Source: Chromatiaceae bacterium (GTDB taxonomy: Bacteria > Pseudomonadota > Gammaproteobacteria > Chromatiales > Chromatiaceae). Taken from it: a stretch of 64,000 bases of DNA. Position numbers and translations under genes: made by a program. The stretch covers positions 339,024 through 403,023 of the forward strand of contig JACKMU010000005.1 of NCBI GenBank assembly GCA_024235215.1. Direction: 5' to 3'. Positions 42,392 to 51,290 of this stretch are shown here, piece after piece. Numbering within the stretch: the first letter of the stretch is position 1; each line of letters opens with the position of its first letter. The notes below the pieces were generated by a model, which was not told the origin of the DNA, made no database searches, and saw only the letters and a program-made list of their open reading frames with translations.

Positions 42392-42505
42392 TCAGATCAG
42401 CATCACCCAGACCAGGGTCGCCACGGTGACTATGCCCAAAGTCAAAATCCCGGCAGCGACACACACGATACAGGTGCTCTCTATCGCTTTTAGCACTCTC
42501 GACAT
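42392..42505 (-). CDS. Small single-pass membrane protein, 37 residues
   Basis: An ATG at 42505 behind an optimal GGAGGAGG (6-8 bp upstream) opens a frame of 37 codons. The protein is MSRVLKAIESTC followed by a hydrophobic stretch (IVCVAAGILTLGIVTVATLV) and WVMLI. It has no recognised family. The ribosome binding site and membrane helix suggest that it is expressed. It runs toward the aminotransferase gene. Confidence 0.6.
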   Translation of the reverse strand: MSRVLKAIESTCIVCVAAGILTLGIVTVATLVWVMLI

Positions 42506-43247
42506 GTTTCCTCCTCCAACTCGTTTATCGATGGTCTGCACCGCAACGACGGCCGGGAAGGGATTTGCGTATTGTTGTTGGGAGAGTTCCAGCGGCTCTG
42601 ACTGTCGGCACGATGAAGATCGGGGCGGCTGGATTCTTCCCGGAAATTCCGGATTGGTCTGCTGCATCCTGTGGAGCCAAACCCCTGAAGTTGAATGGTA
42701 AGACACTGCTGGAATAGGGTTAAATTGGAATCATTACTAATATTGATTAGGGTATTTTCTCAGCTTATTGAATAAAATCTTAGGGCATTCCCTAGTATCA
42801 CCCAGCAGATCCACCCAGATTGCAAAACAAGTCACCGTTGAACCATGCGGGCGTGCTTGATCGGGGCAGGCCCGGTCAACAGCCAGTGGGTGTGACGCCG
42901 CTGCTTCAGCGCCATGCAGCAGCAGATCGTCCGGCTGCACCAGCAGTTGTTCAAATCGATGCGGACGCCGTCTGTATGCGGTGTGAAATCAGTGATGGCC
43001 GAACCCGGATGTATAGGATGTGAAGGGTCAGAGTAACAACCCACCGATTCCTCTCGAGCGCAGAACCAATACCAAACTCTTCCAGAATGATGGTACTGCT
43101 CACTCTCGTTATCCTGCTCAAGCGCTTATAATGGATTACCATCGATTACACTCCATGCACGCAAATTGCGGCGGCTTGCAGTGCGGGGTTAATCTGGGTC
43201 AATAGTTCGGATTTACCAAAAAATCAGGCAACAACGGGAGGTTCGCA
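42506..43247. other. Intergenic region; no further gene recognised
   Basis: About 740 bp before the catabolic operon. Several short ORFs occur but none has a convincing start site or relatives. It should contain the operon promoter and any operator. Confidence 0.5.
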
Positions 43248-44210
43248 ATGTCCGCAAAGTTCGCGTCGACTGCCGATCTGGAAGAGAAAAAGACAAGTTT
43301 TTCCCGGCTCTCCGAGCATTGCTGGGCATTTACCGCGGAGGGGGACCCGAATACCGGTGTGATCATCGGTGATGACGCGGTGATGATCATCGATGCCACT
43401 GCGACACCGATCATGGCGCAGGATGTGATCGCCAAGGTAAGGGAGGTGACCGATAAACCGATCAAGTACCTGCTCCTCACCCACTACCATGCGGTGCGTG
43501 TGCTGGGCGCTTCCGGCTACAGCAACGAGGGGTTGCAGCAGATCATCGCAAGTCAGGGAACGCTGGAGTTGATCCGGGAGCGGGGCCAGCAGGATATGGA
43601 GTCGGAGATTGCCCGTTTTCCGCGCCTCTTCAAGGGGGTCGAATCGGTGCCGGGATTGACCTGGCCGACGCTCGTATTCAAGGATGAGATGACCCTGTGG
43701 CTCGGCGGGCTGGAGTTGAGTATCCGCCATCCGGGGCGTGGCCACACCAAGGGCGACACCATCGTCTGGGTACCGCAGGAGGGAATCTGCTACTCCGGCG
43801 ATCTGGTTGAATACGGAGCCGCATGCTACACCGGTGACGCCTACCTGACAGACTGGCCGCAAACACTAGACAAACTGGCGGAGCTGCAAGCGGAGAAACT
43901 GGTTCCCGGCCGGGGGCCGGCGCTGGAGCGTCCGGAGCAGGTCAAAGCGGCGCTCGACTACACCCGGGAGTTCGTCACCACGCTGTTCGACAGCGCCCAA
44001 GCGGCGGTTGCCGCCGGGATGACCCTGAAGCAGACGATGGCCTACACCCGGCAACGGATGGATCCCAAGTTCGACCAGGTGTTCATCTATGAGCATTGCC
44101 TGCCGTTCGATGTCACCCGGGCGCATGACGAAGCATCGGGAGTCCGCGATCCACGCATCTGGACCGCCGAACGTGATCGGGAGATGTGGCACGGACTGCA
44201 GTCCGACTGA
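43248..44210 (+). CDS. Metallo-beta-lactamase-fold protein with altered metal motif
   Basis: 320 residues. The MBL fold is clear: NTGVIIGDDAVMIIDATATP, YLLLTHYHAVRVLGASGYS, HPGRGHTKGDTIVWVP and ICYSGDLVEYGAA. The usual HxHxDH is HYHAVR here, so the Asp and His of the second metal site are replaced, while the later His (GRGHTKGD) and Asp (YSGD) remain. Binding of a single metal, or a non-hydrolytic role, is possible. It is the first gene of the aromatic operon, with GGGAGG 8 bp before the ATG. Substrate unknown. Confidence 0.85.
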   Translation: MSAKFASTADLEEKKTSFSRLSEHCWAFTAEGDPNTGVIIGDDAVMIIDATATPIMAQDVIAKVREVTDKPIKYLLLTHYHAVRVLGASGYSNEGLQQIIASQGTLELIRERGQQDMESEIARFPRLFKGVESVPGLTWPTLVFKDEMTLWLGGLELSIRHPGRGHTKGDTIVWVPQEGICYSGDLVEYGAACYTGDAYLTDWPQTLDKLAELQAEKLVPGRGPALERPEQVKAALDYTREFVTTLFDSAQAAVAAGMTLKQTMAYTRQRMDPKFDQVFIYEHCLPFDVTRAHDEASGVRDPRIWTAERDREMWHGLQSD

Positions 44211-44237
44211 GACGGGTCGCTGCCGGAGAGTCAATGG

Positions 44238-45905
44238 ATGTTTCAGACACACGAAAACCTGCGCTATGAATACCGCAGATCACCGGATCAGGATGCGCCT
44301 GCGACCATCCATCATCCGCTTATCGTGATCGGTGCCGGACCCGTCGGCATGACGGCCGCAATCGATGCTGCCCAGCAGGGCATACCCGTGCTGGTGCTGG
44401 ATGAGGAGAACACCGTGAGCATCGGCTCCCGCGCCGTCTGCTACTCGAAACGCGCACTGGAGATTCTGGACCGATTGGGCTGCGCCCGGCCGATGATCGC
44501 CAAGGGCGTCACCTGGAACGTGGGCAAAGTCTTCTTTCGCGACGAACTGGTGATGCAGTTCGATCTGTTGCCGGAAGCGGGACACAAGATTCCCGCCTTC
44601 ATCAATCTGCAGCAGTACTATCTGGAAGAGTACCTGATCGGGCGCATGGACGAGTTGGACAACCTCGAACTGCGCTGGAAGAATCGCGTGACCGCGGTGG
44701 AGAACGGTGTCGACCAGGTAACTCTCACCATCGCCACCCCGGAGGGTGACTATCCGCTCAGCTGCGACTGGCTGATCGTCGCGGATGGCGCCAACAGCCC
44801 GACGCGCGAGTATCTCGGGCTGGAGAGCAGCGGCCAGTGGTTCCTGGACCGTTTTCTGATCGCCGACGTGGTGATGAAGGCAGGATTCCCGCCGGAACGC
44901 TGGTTCTCTTTCGACCCATCCTATCATCGTGGCCGGTCGACTCTGCTGCACCGGCAACCGGACGACATCTGGCGGCTCGATTTCCAACTCGGCTGGGAGG
45001 CGGACCCGGAGGAAGAGAAAAAACCCGAAAATGTGATTCCCAGGGTCAGGGCGATGCTTGGGGAGGATACCGAATTCGAACTGGAATGGTGCAGCGTCTA
45101 CACCTTCCGCTGCCGGCGCATGGCCAAGTTCCGGCACGGACGCGCACTATTCATCGGCGACGCCGCGCATCAGGTCTCCCCGTTTGGCGCGCGCGGCGCC
45201 AATTCGGGTATCCAGGACAGCGACAACCTGATTTGGAAACTGCAGCTGGTGATGGCGGGCAAAGCACCCGAGCGACTGCTCGACAGCTACTCGGACGAAC
45301 GGGTCTTTGCAGCGGACGAGAATATCATGAACTCGACCCGCTCAACCGACTTCATCACCCCCAAGTCGGGGGTCTCCCGCACCTTTCGCGATGCGGTGCT
45401 GGAACTCTCCCGCAACGAGCCGTTTGCACGGGCGTTGATCAACTCCGGACGCCTCTCCGACGCCACCTTTCTGACCGAATCCCCACTCAATACCACGGAC
45501 AGGGATGAGTTCGCCGGAGATATGTTCCCCGGTGCGGTGATGCTGGATGCCCCGATAGAGGGCACCGGTCGCGAGCGCTGGCTGATCGAACTGGCGGGCA
45601 ACCGGTTCACGCTCCTCTACTTCATCGATGACGCCGCATCAATCGATCCGCTATTGCTGCAGGCGTTCCAGGCGCTGAGCGAAAACGCCATCCCGGTCAG
45701 GACGATTATTGTCGCCGGGCGAGGGGGAGCAAGCCAAGGGATCCAGACGGTGATCGATGCACAGGGAATCGCAAAAAAGCGCTACGACGCAATCGACGGA
45801 ACCAGCTATCTGTTGCGACCCGATCAGCATATCACTGCGCGCTGGCGCGGCTTCGATCACGATCGGGTCATCTCCGCGGTCGAAACCGCCACCGCTAACT
45901 GTTGA
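44238..45905 (+). CDS. FAD-dependent aromatic-ring monooxygenase (PHBH/MhpA type)
   Basis: 555 residues of a class A flavoprotein hydroxylase. The FAD-binding GxGxxG is in VIGAGPVGMTAAIDAA (~31-46), the DG motif in WLIVADGANSPTREYLG (~175-190) and the second FAD motif in ALFIGDAAHQVSPFGARGAN (~305-320). The C-terminal ~150 residues match the thioredoxin-like tail of MhpA-like enzymes. It should use NAD(P)H and O2 to hydroxylate a phenolic ring; in this operon a product feeding homogentisate- or gentisate-type ring cleavage is likely. It follows the MBL gene by 27 bp and the DUF2783 gene starts 10 bp later. Confidence 0.9.
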   Translation: MFQTHENLRYEYRRSPDQDAPATIHHPLIVIGAGPVGMTAAIDAAQQGIPVLVLDEENTVSIGSRAVCYSKRALEILDRLGCARPMIAKGVTWNVGKVFFRDELVMQFDLLPEAGHKIPAFINLQQYYLEEYLIGRMDELDNLELRWKNRVTAVENGVDQVTLTIATPEGDYPLSCDWLIVADGANSPTREYLGLESSGQWFLDRFLIADVVMKAGFPPERWFSFDPSYHRGRSTLLHRQPDDIWRLDFQLGWEADPEEEKKPENVIPRVRAMLGEDTEFELEWCSVYTFRCRRMAKFRHGRALFIGDAAHQVSPFGARGANSGIQDSDNLIWKLQLVMAGKAPERLLDSYSDERVFAADENIMNSTRSTDFITPKSGVSRTFRDAVLELSRNEPFARALINSGRLSDATFLTESPLNTTDRDEFAGDMFPGAVMLDAPIEGTGRERWLIELAGNRFTLLYFIDDAASIDPLLLQAFQALSENAIPVRTIIVAGRGGASQGIQTVIDAQGIAKKRYDAIDGTSYLLRPDQHITARWRGFDHDRVISAVETATANC

Positions 45906-45915
45906 GGAGTAGGCC

Positions 45916-46140
45916 ATGACACTGCAGACTGAGAGCAATTTTCATCAGCCGGGCAAACGCTTTTTTCGGCGCTACAGCGCTGGTGACGCATTCTACGAAG
46001 CGTTGATCGAGATGCATCGGGACCTTAGCGACGAGCAGAGCGCCAAGGCCAACGCCAAACTGATCCTGCTGCTGGCCAACCATATTGGGGACCTGAACAT
46101 ACTACGCCAGGCGTTGGAGAAGGCGCGCAGCGAGCTATGA
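45916..46140 (+). CDS. DUF2783 family small protein
   Basis: 74 residues matching DUF2783 (GDAFYEALIEMHRDLSDEQSAKANAKLILLLANHIGDLNILRQAL). Helical, without cysteines. Its function is unknown, but members sit next to the same FAD monooxygenase type, so it could be an accessory or stabilising subunit. GAGGAG precedes the ATG by 5-8 bp. Confidence 0.82.
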   Translation: MTLQTESNFHQPGKRFFRRYSAGDAFYEALIEMHRDLSDEQSAKANAKLILLLANHIGDLNILRQALEKARSEL

Positions 46141-46205
46141 CGGCCACCTGCTCCAGCAAGCAGTCGCGCACCGCTCGGCAACACCACTGTCAACTGGAAT
46201 AACCG

Positions 46206-47516
46206 ATGTACAGCCTGAATGAAACCCATGATCCCAAGCTCACCAGCTGGGTCGAGAGCGCGAACGAGGCGATGAGTGATTTTCCCATTCAGAATCTGCC
46301 GTTCGCAGTGTTTCGCCGTCACGGAAGCAACGAGCCGTTTCGCGGCGGCGTCGCCATTGGAACACAGATTCTGGATCTTGTTGCAGCAGGCGGACAGCTG
46401 AACGGGTTGGACCCGGCGGTGGCCGAAGCGGCGAGCCAGGAGCGCCTCAATCGACTGATGGCGTTGGGTCCAGCAGCCTGGTCGGCACTGCGGATGGTCC
46501 TCTCCCAGGCGCTGAGAAGCGGATCCGCAACGCGTGACCGCCTGCGTGGTTGCCTGGTAACACAGGCTGAAGCGGAGTATCGGGTGCCCGCTCGCATCGG
46601 TGATTTCACTGATTTCTATACCTCCATCCATCACGCGACCAATGTGGGTCGTCTGTTCCGGCCGGAGAACCCGCTGCTGCCCAACTACCAGTGGCTGCCG
46701 ATCGGTTATCACGGCCGCTGCTCTTCGATCGGGGTTTCGGGACAGCGCTTTCATCGGCCACTTGGACAGCTGAAGCCGCCGGATATGGCCGAGCCGGTAC
46801 TGGGGCCGAGCAGACGTGTGGACTACGAACTGGAGTTGGGGCTCTACGTCGGGCCGGGGAATGAACCGGGAGAGAGGATCGCGCTGGACGATGCCGAAGC
46901 GCATGTGTTCGGCATCTCTCTGCTCAACGACTGGTCGGCACGCGACATCCAGGCGTGGGAGTACCAACCGCTCGGTCCCTTCCTGGCGAAGAGTTTCGCC
47001 ACCACGGTATCGCCCTGGATCGTCACCCTGGAGGCGCTGACCCCTTACCGGGTGGCCTGGAGCCGGCCCGAAGAACATCCCCGGCCGCTCCACTATCTGG
47101 ATTCGACCGCCAATCGTCAGGCAGGCGCTTTCGACATTACGCTGGAAGTGCTGTTGCAGACCGCCAGTATGCAGTCTGCCCAGGTAGCGCCGCAGCGCGT
47201 CTCGCTGGGAAACTTTCATCATGCCTTTTGGACGGTGGCGCAAATGGTCACCCATCACACGGTGAATGGGTGCAACCTGCAACCTGGCGATCTGCTCGCT
47301 ACCGGAACTCAGTCCGGCCCAAATGAGACAGAGATGGGAGCGCTCATCGAGCTGACTCAAGGTGGGAAGCGCCCCATCAGACTGGCCAACGGCGAGCACC
47401 GCACCTTTCTCGAGGATGGAGACAGCGTCGTGATACGCGGCTGGTGCGAACGGGAGGGCCGTCCGAGGATAGGATTCGGGGAAGTGGTCGGAACGCTGCT
47501 GCCCGCCAGGGATTGA
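46206..47516 (+). CDS. fahA: Fumarylacetoacetase
   Basis: 436 residues, the full eukaryote-like form with an N-terminal SH3-like domain (~1-110) and the C-terminal FAH barrel. Key segments are DFYTSIHHATNVGRLFRP, LPIGYHGRCSSI with the catalytic-type His, VDYELELGLYVGPG with metal Glu, and LLNDWSARDIQAWEYQPLGPF with metal Asp. It splits fumarylacetoacetate into fumarate and acetoacetate, the last step of tyrosine and homogentisate breakdown. It lies in one operon with maleylacetoacetate isomerase, which makes its substrate. Confidence 0.93.
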   Translation: MYSLNETHDPKLTSWVESANEAMSDFPIQNLPFAVFRRHGSNEPFRGGVAIGTQILDLVAAGGQLNGLDPAVAEAASQERLNRLMALGPAAWSALRMVLSQALRSGSATRDRLRGCLVTQAEAEYRVPARIGDFTDFYTSIHHATNVGRLFRPENPLLPNYQWLPIGYHGRCSSIGVSGQRFHRPLGQLKPPDMAEPVLGPSRRVDYELELGLYVGPGNEPGERIALDDAEAHVFGISLLNDWSARDIQAWEYQPLGPFLAKSFATTVSPWIVTLEALTPYRVAWSRPEEHPRPLHYLDSTANRQAGAFDITLEVLLQTASMQSAQVAPQRVSLGNFHHAFWTVAQMVTHHTVNGCNLQPGDLLATGTQSGPNETEMGALIELTQGGKRPIRLANGEHRTFLEDGDSVVIRGWCEREGRPRIGFGEVVGTLLPARD

Positions 47517-47573
47517 GCACTTCACCTTGGCAGTTAGCAGCGATCAAAGCAATCCAATCGTAGGGAGAGAGAG

Positions 47574-48140
47574 ATGAAAATCGAACAGATTCACCATGTG
47601 GCCTACCGTTGCAAGGACGCCAAGCAGACCGTGGAATGGTACATGAAAAATCTGCTGATGGATTTCGTTCTGGCCATCGCCGAGGACCATGTGCCGTCGA
47701 CCAAGGCACCGGATCCCTATATGCACATCTTTCTGGATGCGGGAAACAATAATATTCTGGCCTTCTTCGAACTGCCGACCAAGCCGGAGATGGGACGGGA
47801 TCCGAACACCCCCGCGTGGGTTCAGCATATCGCATTCAAGGTGAAGGACCGCGCGACCCTGCTGCAGTTCAAGGCGCACCTGGAGGCAAACGGCATCGAT
47901 GTACTCGGGGTAACCGACCACTCGATCTTTCATTCGATCTATTTTTTTGATCCCAACGGCCATCGCATCGAGCTGGCCTGTCCGGACCCGGCCGAGGAGC
48001 GGAAACTCAAGATGCTGGACGAGGTGAAGTGGGCGATGCTGGAAGAGTGGTCAAAAACCAAGCGGGCACCCAGGCATGCCGCCTGGATGCACGAGTCCGA
48101 ATTTCTGGCGATGGAACAGTCGACCGAAGCGGAGAAATAG
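47574..48140 (+). CDS. VOC-superfamily (glyoxalase/extradiol dioxygenase fold) protein
   Basis: 188 residues with two VOC modules. The likely metal ligands are His in EQIHHVAYRC, His in WVQHIAFKVKD and Glu in GHRIELACP, the usual H-H-E set. The family includes glyoxalases and ring-cleaving dioxygenases. Standing between fumarylacetoacetase and maleylacetoacetate isomerase, it could be the ring-cleavage enzyme of the pathway, since no homogentisate dioxygenase of the cupin type is present. This is inference. GGGAGAGAGAG precedes the ATG. Confidence 0.78.
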   Translation: MKIEQIHHVAYRCKDAKQTVEWYMKNLLMDFVLAIAEDHVPSTKAPDPYMHIFLDAGNNNILAFFELPTKPEMGRDPNTPAWVQHIAFKVKDRATLLQFKAHLEANGIDVLGVTDHSIFHSIYFFDPNGHRIELACPDPAEERKLKMLDEVKWAMLEEWSKTKRAPRHAAWMHESEFLAMEQSTEAEK

Positions 48141-48143
48141 CAC

Positions 48144-48794
48144 ATGCTGCGGCTTTTCAGTTATTTTCGCAGCTCGGCCGCCTACCGGGTACGCATTGCG
48201 CTCAACCTCAAGCGGTTGCCCTATGCAACCGTACCCATCCATCTGCTCCGCGACGGCGGCGAAAACAACCGACCGGAGTACCTGGCAAGGAATCCGCTTG
48301 GGCTGGTCCCCACACTGGAGACGGAGAACGCTGTGCTGATCCAGTCGCTGCCGATCATCGAGTACCTCGAAGAGCTGCACCCCGATCCACCGCTGTTGCC
48401 CGCTGCAGCCGCAGATCGCGCCTGGGTGCGTGCGCTGGCCCAGACCATCGCGTCGGAGATACATCCGCTGAACAATCTGCGTGTACTCGATTATCTGATG
48501 GATACGCTGAAGCTGGATGCGCAGGGCAAGCTCGACTGGTACCACCACTGGATCCACCAGGGGTTGATGGGTGTAGAGAAGCTGCTCCAGTCAGGTCCCA
48601 GACCCGGCGGCGCCTGCTGTTACGGAGAGCAGCCGACCCTCGCCGACTGCTGTCTGATCCCTCAGGTCTACAACGCCAGACGGTTCCAGTGTGCGCTGGA
48701 GGAGTTTCCCAGAGTCGTCGAGATAGCCGAGCACTGCAATGGACTGCCTGCATTTGTCCAGGCGGCACCGGAGAATCAACCGGATGCGGAGTAG
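48144..48794 (+). CDS. maiA: Maleylacetoacetate isomerase (zeta-class glutathione transferase)
   Basis: 216 residues. The zeta-class start LFSYFRSSAAYRVRIALNLK holds the catalytic Ser-Ser region; YLARNPLGLVPTLE and LIQSLPIIEYLEE form the glutathione site, and the C-terminal part has the helical GST domain with PTLADCCLIPQVYNARRF. It turns maleylacetoacetate into fumarylacetoacetate. It is the last gene of the operon, 3 bp after the VOC gene, and faces the aldo/keto reductase gene. Confidence 0.93.
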   Translation: MLRLFSYFRSSAAYRVRIALNLKRLPYATVPIHLLRDGGENNRPEYLARNPLGLVPTLETENAVLIQSLPIIEYLEELHPDPPLLPAAAADRAWVRALAQTIASEIHPLNNLRVLDYLMDTLKLDAQGKLDWYHHWIHQGLMGVEKLLQSGPRPGGACCYGEQPTLADCCLIPQVYNARRFQCALEEFPRVVEIAEHCNGLPAFVQAAPENQPDAE

Positions 48795-48843
48795 CAAATC
48801 ATTTTATTGGGGAACGAAAGGACTTTAGCCAATTTGCGACCCC

Positions 48844-49779
48844 TCACAGCGACTCCATATACCCAATCATCTTCTCGCGCGTCTGTTGATCGGGCAGGCG
48901 GCCATAACCGGCAGCCATGTTGTCCAGCAGATGATCGAGACTGGAGGTGGCCGGGATGACGCAGGTGACCGCCGGATGTGATGCGATGAATTTCAGGAAG
49001 AACTGACCCCAACTGTTGCAGTCAAACTCGGCTGTCCAGTCGGGCAGGGATTTGCCCCTGACCATGCGAAACAGGCTGCCGCGTCGATAGGGACGGTTGA
49101 TCAGCGTGGCGATGCCGCGCTCCTGGGCAATCGGCAGCAGGCGCAGCTCCGTATCGCGGTCCAGGATGTTATAGCTGAACTGGACGAAATCGAGCGGCTG
49201 TCGTTGGAGTATCTCTTCCAGTTCGTCGTGGAAACGGCCGTGCGAAGTGGTCACACCGATGTAACGGATCCTTCCCAGCGCCTTCCACTCGACCAGCGTC
49301 TCCAGATGCACCTCCCAGTCGCGCAGATTGTGGATCTGCATCAGGTCGATCCGCTTCACCCCGAGCAGTTCCCTCGAACGCTCCATCTGTTCAATGCCTG
49401 CCTGCCGACCGTCGGTCCATACCTTGGTCGCGGTGAACAATCCCGGTTTGTTGTCCAACTGCTGCAGCAATCTCCCGGTTACTGCTTCGGCACTGCCATA
49501 CATGGGTGAGGAATCGACCAGTTGTCCGCCGTTATCGAAAAACGCATGCAACACCTCAACCAGTGGTGACTGAGCGGCATCGCCGAGTTCCACCTCAAAC
49601 GTCCCAGAAGTGCCGAGACCGATGACGGAGAGCGGTTCACCGCTCGATGGAATGATCTTCTTTATCAAGCTACCCCGGGCAGCGGACAGCGCACCTGGTG
49701 CCAGTGTCCAGATCAGTGAGGCCGCGACACTCGATCTGAGAAAGGCTCGACGTGATAAAGCAGTTTTGAACGGGATCAT
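48844..49779 (-). CDS. Tat-exported aldo/keto reductase
   Basis: 311 residues from the ATG at 49779, which has GGAGA about 7 bp upstream; longer starts reach into the neighbouring gene. The N-terminus is a twin-arginine signal (SRRAFLRSSVAASLIWTLAPGALSA). The aldo/keto reductase barrel follows with VIGLGTSG, DSSPMYGSAE (catalytic Tyr), TATKVW (Lys) and LMQIHNL (His). It should reduce carbonyls with NAD(P)H, so export folded with its cofactor by Tat makes sense. Substrate unknown. The upstream transporter gene ends 24 bp before the start. Confidence 0.85.
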   Translation of the reverse strand: MIPFKTALSRRAFLRSSVAASLIWTLAPGALSAARGSLIKKIIPSSGEPLSVIGLGTSGTFEVELGDAAQSPLVEVLHAFFDNGGQLVDSSPMYGSAEAVTGRLLQQLDNKPGLFTATKVWTDGRQAGIEQMERSRELLGVKRIDLMQIHNLRDWEVHLETLVEWKALGRIRYIGVTTSHGRFHDELEEILQRQPLDFVQFSYNILDRDTELRLLPIAQERGIATLINRPYRRGSLFRMVRGKSLPDWTAEFDCNSWGQFFLKFIASHPAVTCVIPATSSLDHLLDNMAAGYGRLPDQQTREKMIGYMESL

Positions 49780-49802
49780 CTCTTTCTCCGAACCATTCGA
49801 CA

Positions 49803-51083
49803 TCATGGATTTTCCGGACAGTGGTGTTCGTAGACCCTGCCGAGAACGATCCCGGTCAGTGTCCACAACAGCGCCAGCAGCGCCGCTACCAGCGCAATCG
49901 CACCCAGTCCGAGCCCGACCCCCTGCGCGAGCCAGGTGTAACTCCAACCGGCCAGCACATCACCCCCCCGGTAGACGACGACATCGATCACCGGTTTGGT
50001 TTTGAAGCGCGTGTTCCGGGTCACTCCGGTGAACAGCATTTCGCGTCCGGGCCGGGTGATCGCGTAGTTGCCGGCACGGCGAACGATCTGTAAACCGATC
50101 AGCAGCACCAGTCCCGGTGATATCGCAACCGCCAACCAGCCAACGACCAGCAGCGCTGGAACCAGCGCCAAAACGAACGCCAGACTGAATCTTGTCGCCA
50201 ACCTGCTGGTTGCCACCAGGGCGGTCAATATAGCCAGCGAGTTGACGACCAGATCTATCATCGCCCAGTAGTGGGAGCGAGTTGCACGCTCGTACTCGGT
50301 CATCACGTTTTTCAGTTCGAAGTAGACGAAGCTGCTCATCACTGTGTAGAGCAATACGAACAGTGCGATGCCGAGCAGGAAACGATCACTCAACAGCCTG
50401 GAAAAACCGTCGAAAAAATCACCTCCGATCACATCACCCGGGACGTAGCTTCCGGCAGTTACGGCTGCCGCCTGTGCGCTGGTTCTCTGCAGAAAGCGGA
50501 TGATCGGGGTGATCAGTAAAAGCAGCAACGCAGCGATCAACAGCAGGTTGTATACGCCGAACATGGTGCTCAGAAGGAGGGGAACGATAGGCCCCAACAC
50601 CGCCCCGATACCGGCACCCGCGGCGAACAGGCCGAACAGTCGCTTGGCTTGCACGCTGTTGTAGATATCGGACATGAAGCTCCAGAATACCGAAATATGG
50701 AACAGTGAGAAGAAGCTGACCCAGATGTAGAAAGACTGGTCGATCAGACGGGTGTCCTCCAACCAGTGCGTGGCGAGATGGAAGAGCAGAAATGAGGCGG
50801 AGAAGAAGAGGTAGACACCGGGAACCAGCTTGCGCACACCGGTTCTGGCAACCACTTGTCCATAGAGGAGCAGCAGTGTGACGCTGAGGAAAAAGTTCAG
50901 CGTCCAGAGCCAGCTCAACTCGGTATCGCTCCAGTCACTCGCCATTGCGTCCCGCACCGGCCGCAGCAGATAGTAAGCGACCATCAGCGTGAGCACGAAC
51001 AGAAACGAGAGACCAGCCGCGGCAAACTCATGGCGTTCCACTTGGAACAATCTGCCCGTCAACTGTCTGAAAGCATTGAACAT
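49803..51083 (-). CDS. Npt1/Npt2-like nucleotide-transporter-family membrane protein
   Basis: 426 residues from the ATG at 51083 (MFNAFRQ); an ATG 19 codons upstream is less likely. It has about eleven to twelve hydrophobic helices in the pattern of ADP/ATP translocase-related carriers: LSFLFVLTLMVAYYLLRPVRD near the N-terminus, SFFSLFHISVFWSFMSDIYN, and the C-terminal ITRPGREMLFTGVTRNTRFKTKP signature. The ADP/ATP exchange known from intracellular parasites need not apply; relatives in free-living bacteria have unknown substrates. It overlaps the longer version of the aldo/keto reductase frame. Confidence 0.78.
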   Translation of the reverse strand: MFNAFRQLTGRLFQVERHEFAAAGLSFLFVLTLMVAYYLLRPVRDAMASDWSDTELSWLWTLNFFLSVTLLLLYGQVVARTGVRKLVPGVYLFFSASFLLFHLATHWLEDTRLIDQSFYIWVSFFSLFHISVFWSFMSDIYNSVQAKRLFGLFAAGAGIGAVLGPIVPLLLSTMFGVYNLLLIAALLLLLITPIIRFLQRTSAQAAAVTAGSYVPGDVIGGDFFDGFSRLLSDRFLLGIALFVLLYTVMSSFVYFELKNVMTEYERATRSHYWAMIDLVVNSLAILTALVATSRLATRFSLAFVLALVPALLVVGWLAVAISPGLVLLIGLQIVRRAGNYAITRPGREMLFTGVTRNTRFKTKPVIDVVVYRGGDVLAGWSYTWLAQGVGLGLGAIALVAALLALLWTLTGIVLGRVYEHHCPENP

Positions 51084-51290
51084 GGCTGCAATGATCGCCT
51101 CTGGTCCCGCTGCTGATCGGGAGACACCCCGGTTTCGCACGTTCGTTGCAACCGGGGTTGGTACCCGCTCTTTTTTCGGCGTGAGCCGACTCGGCTACCT
51201 GCTTCGCACCGAGCCGGACAGAGAGATGGCGTAGCGCCTAAGCGGCGGACAACGGCTGACCCGGGACCGCCGCTGCAATGGTGTGCACGC

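Noticed and set aside
45993..47525. 510-codon minus-strand ORF opposite fumarylacetoacetase
   Set aside because: The plus-strand product is an unmistakable fumarylacetoacetase within an operon; the antisense frame has no motif.
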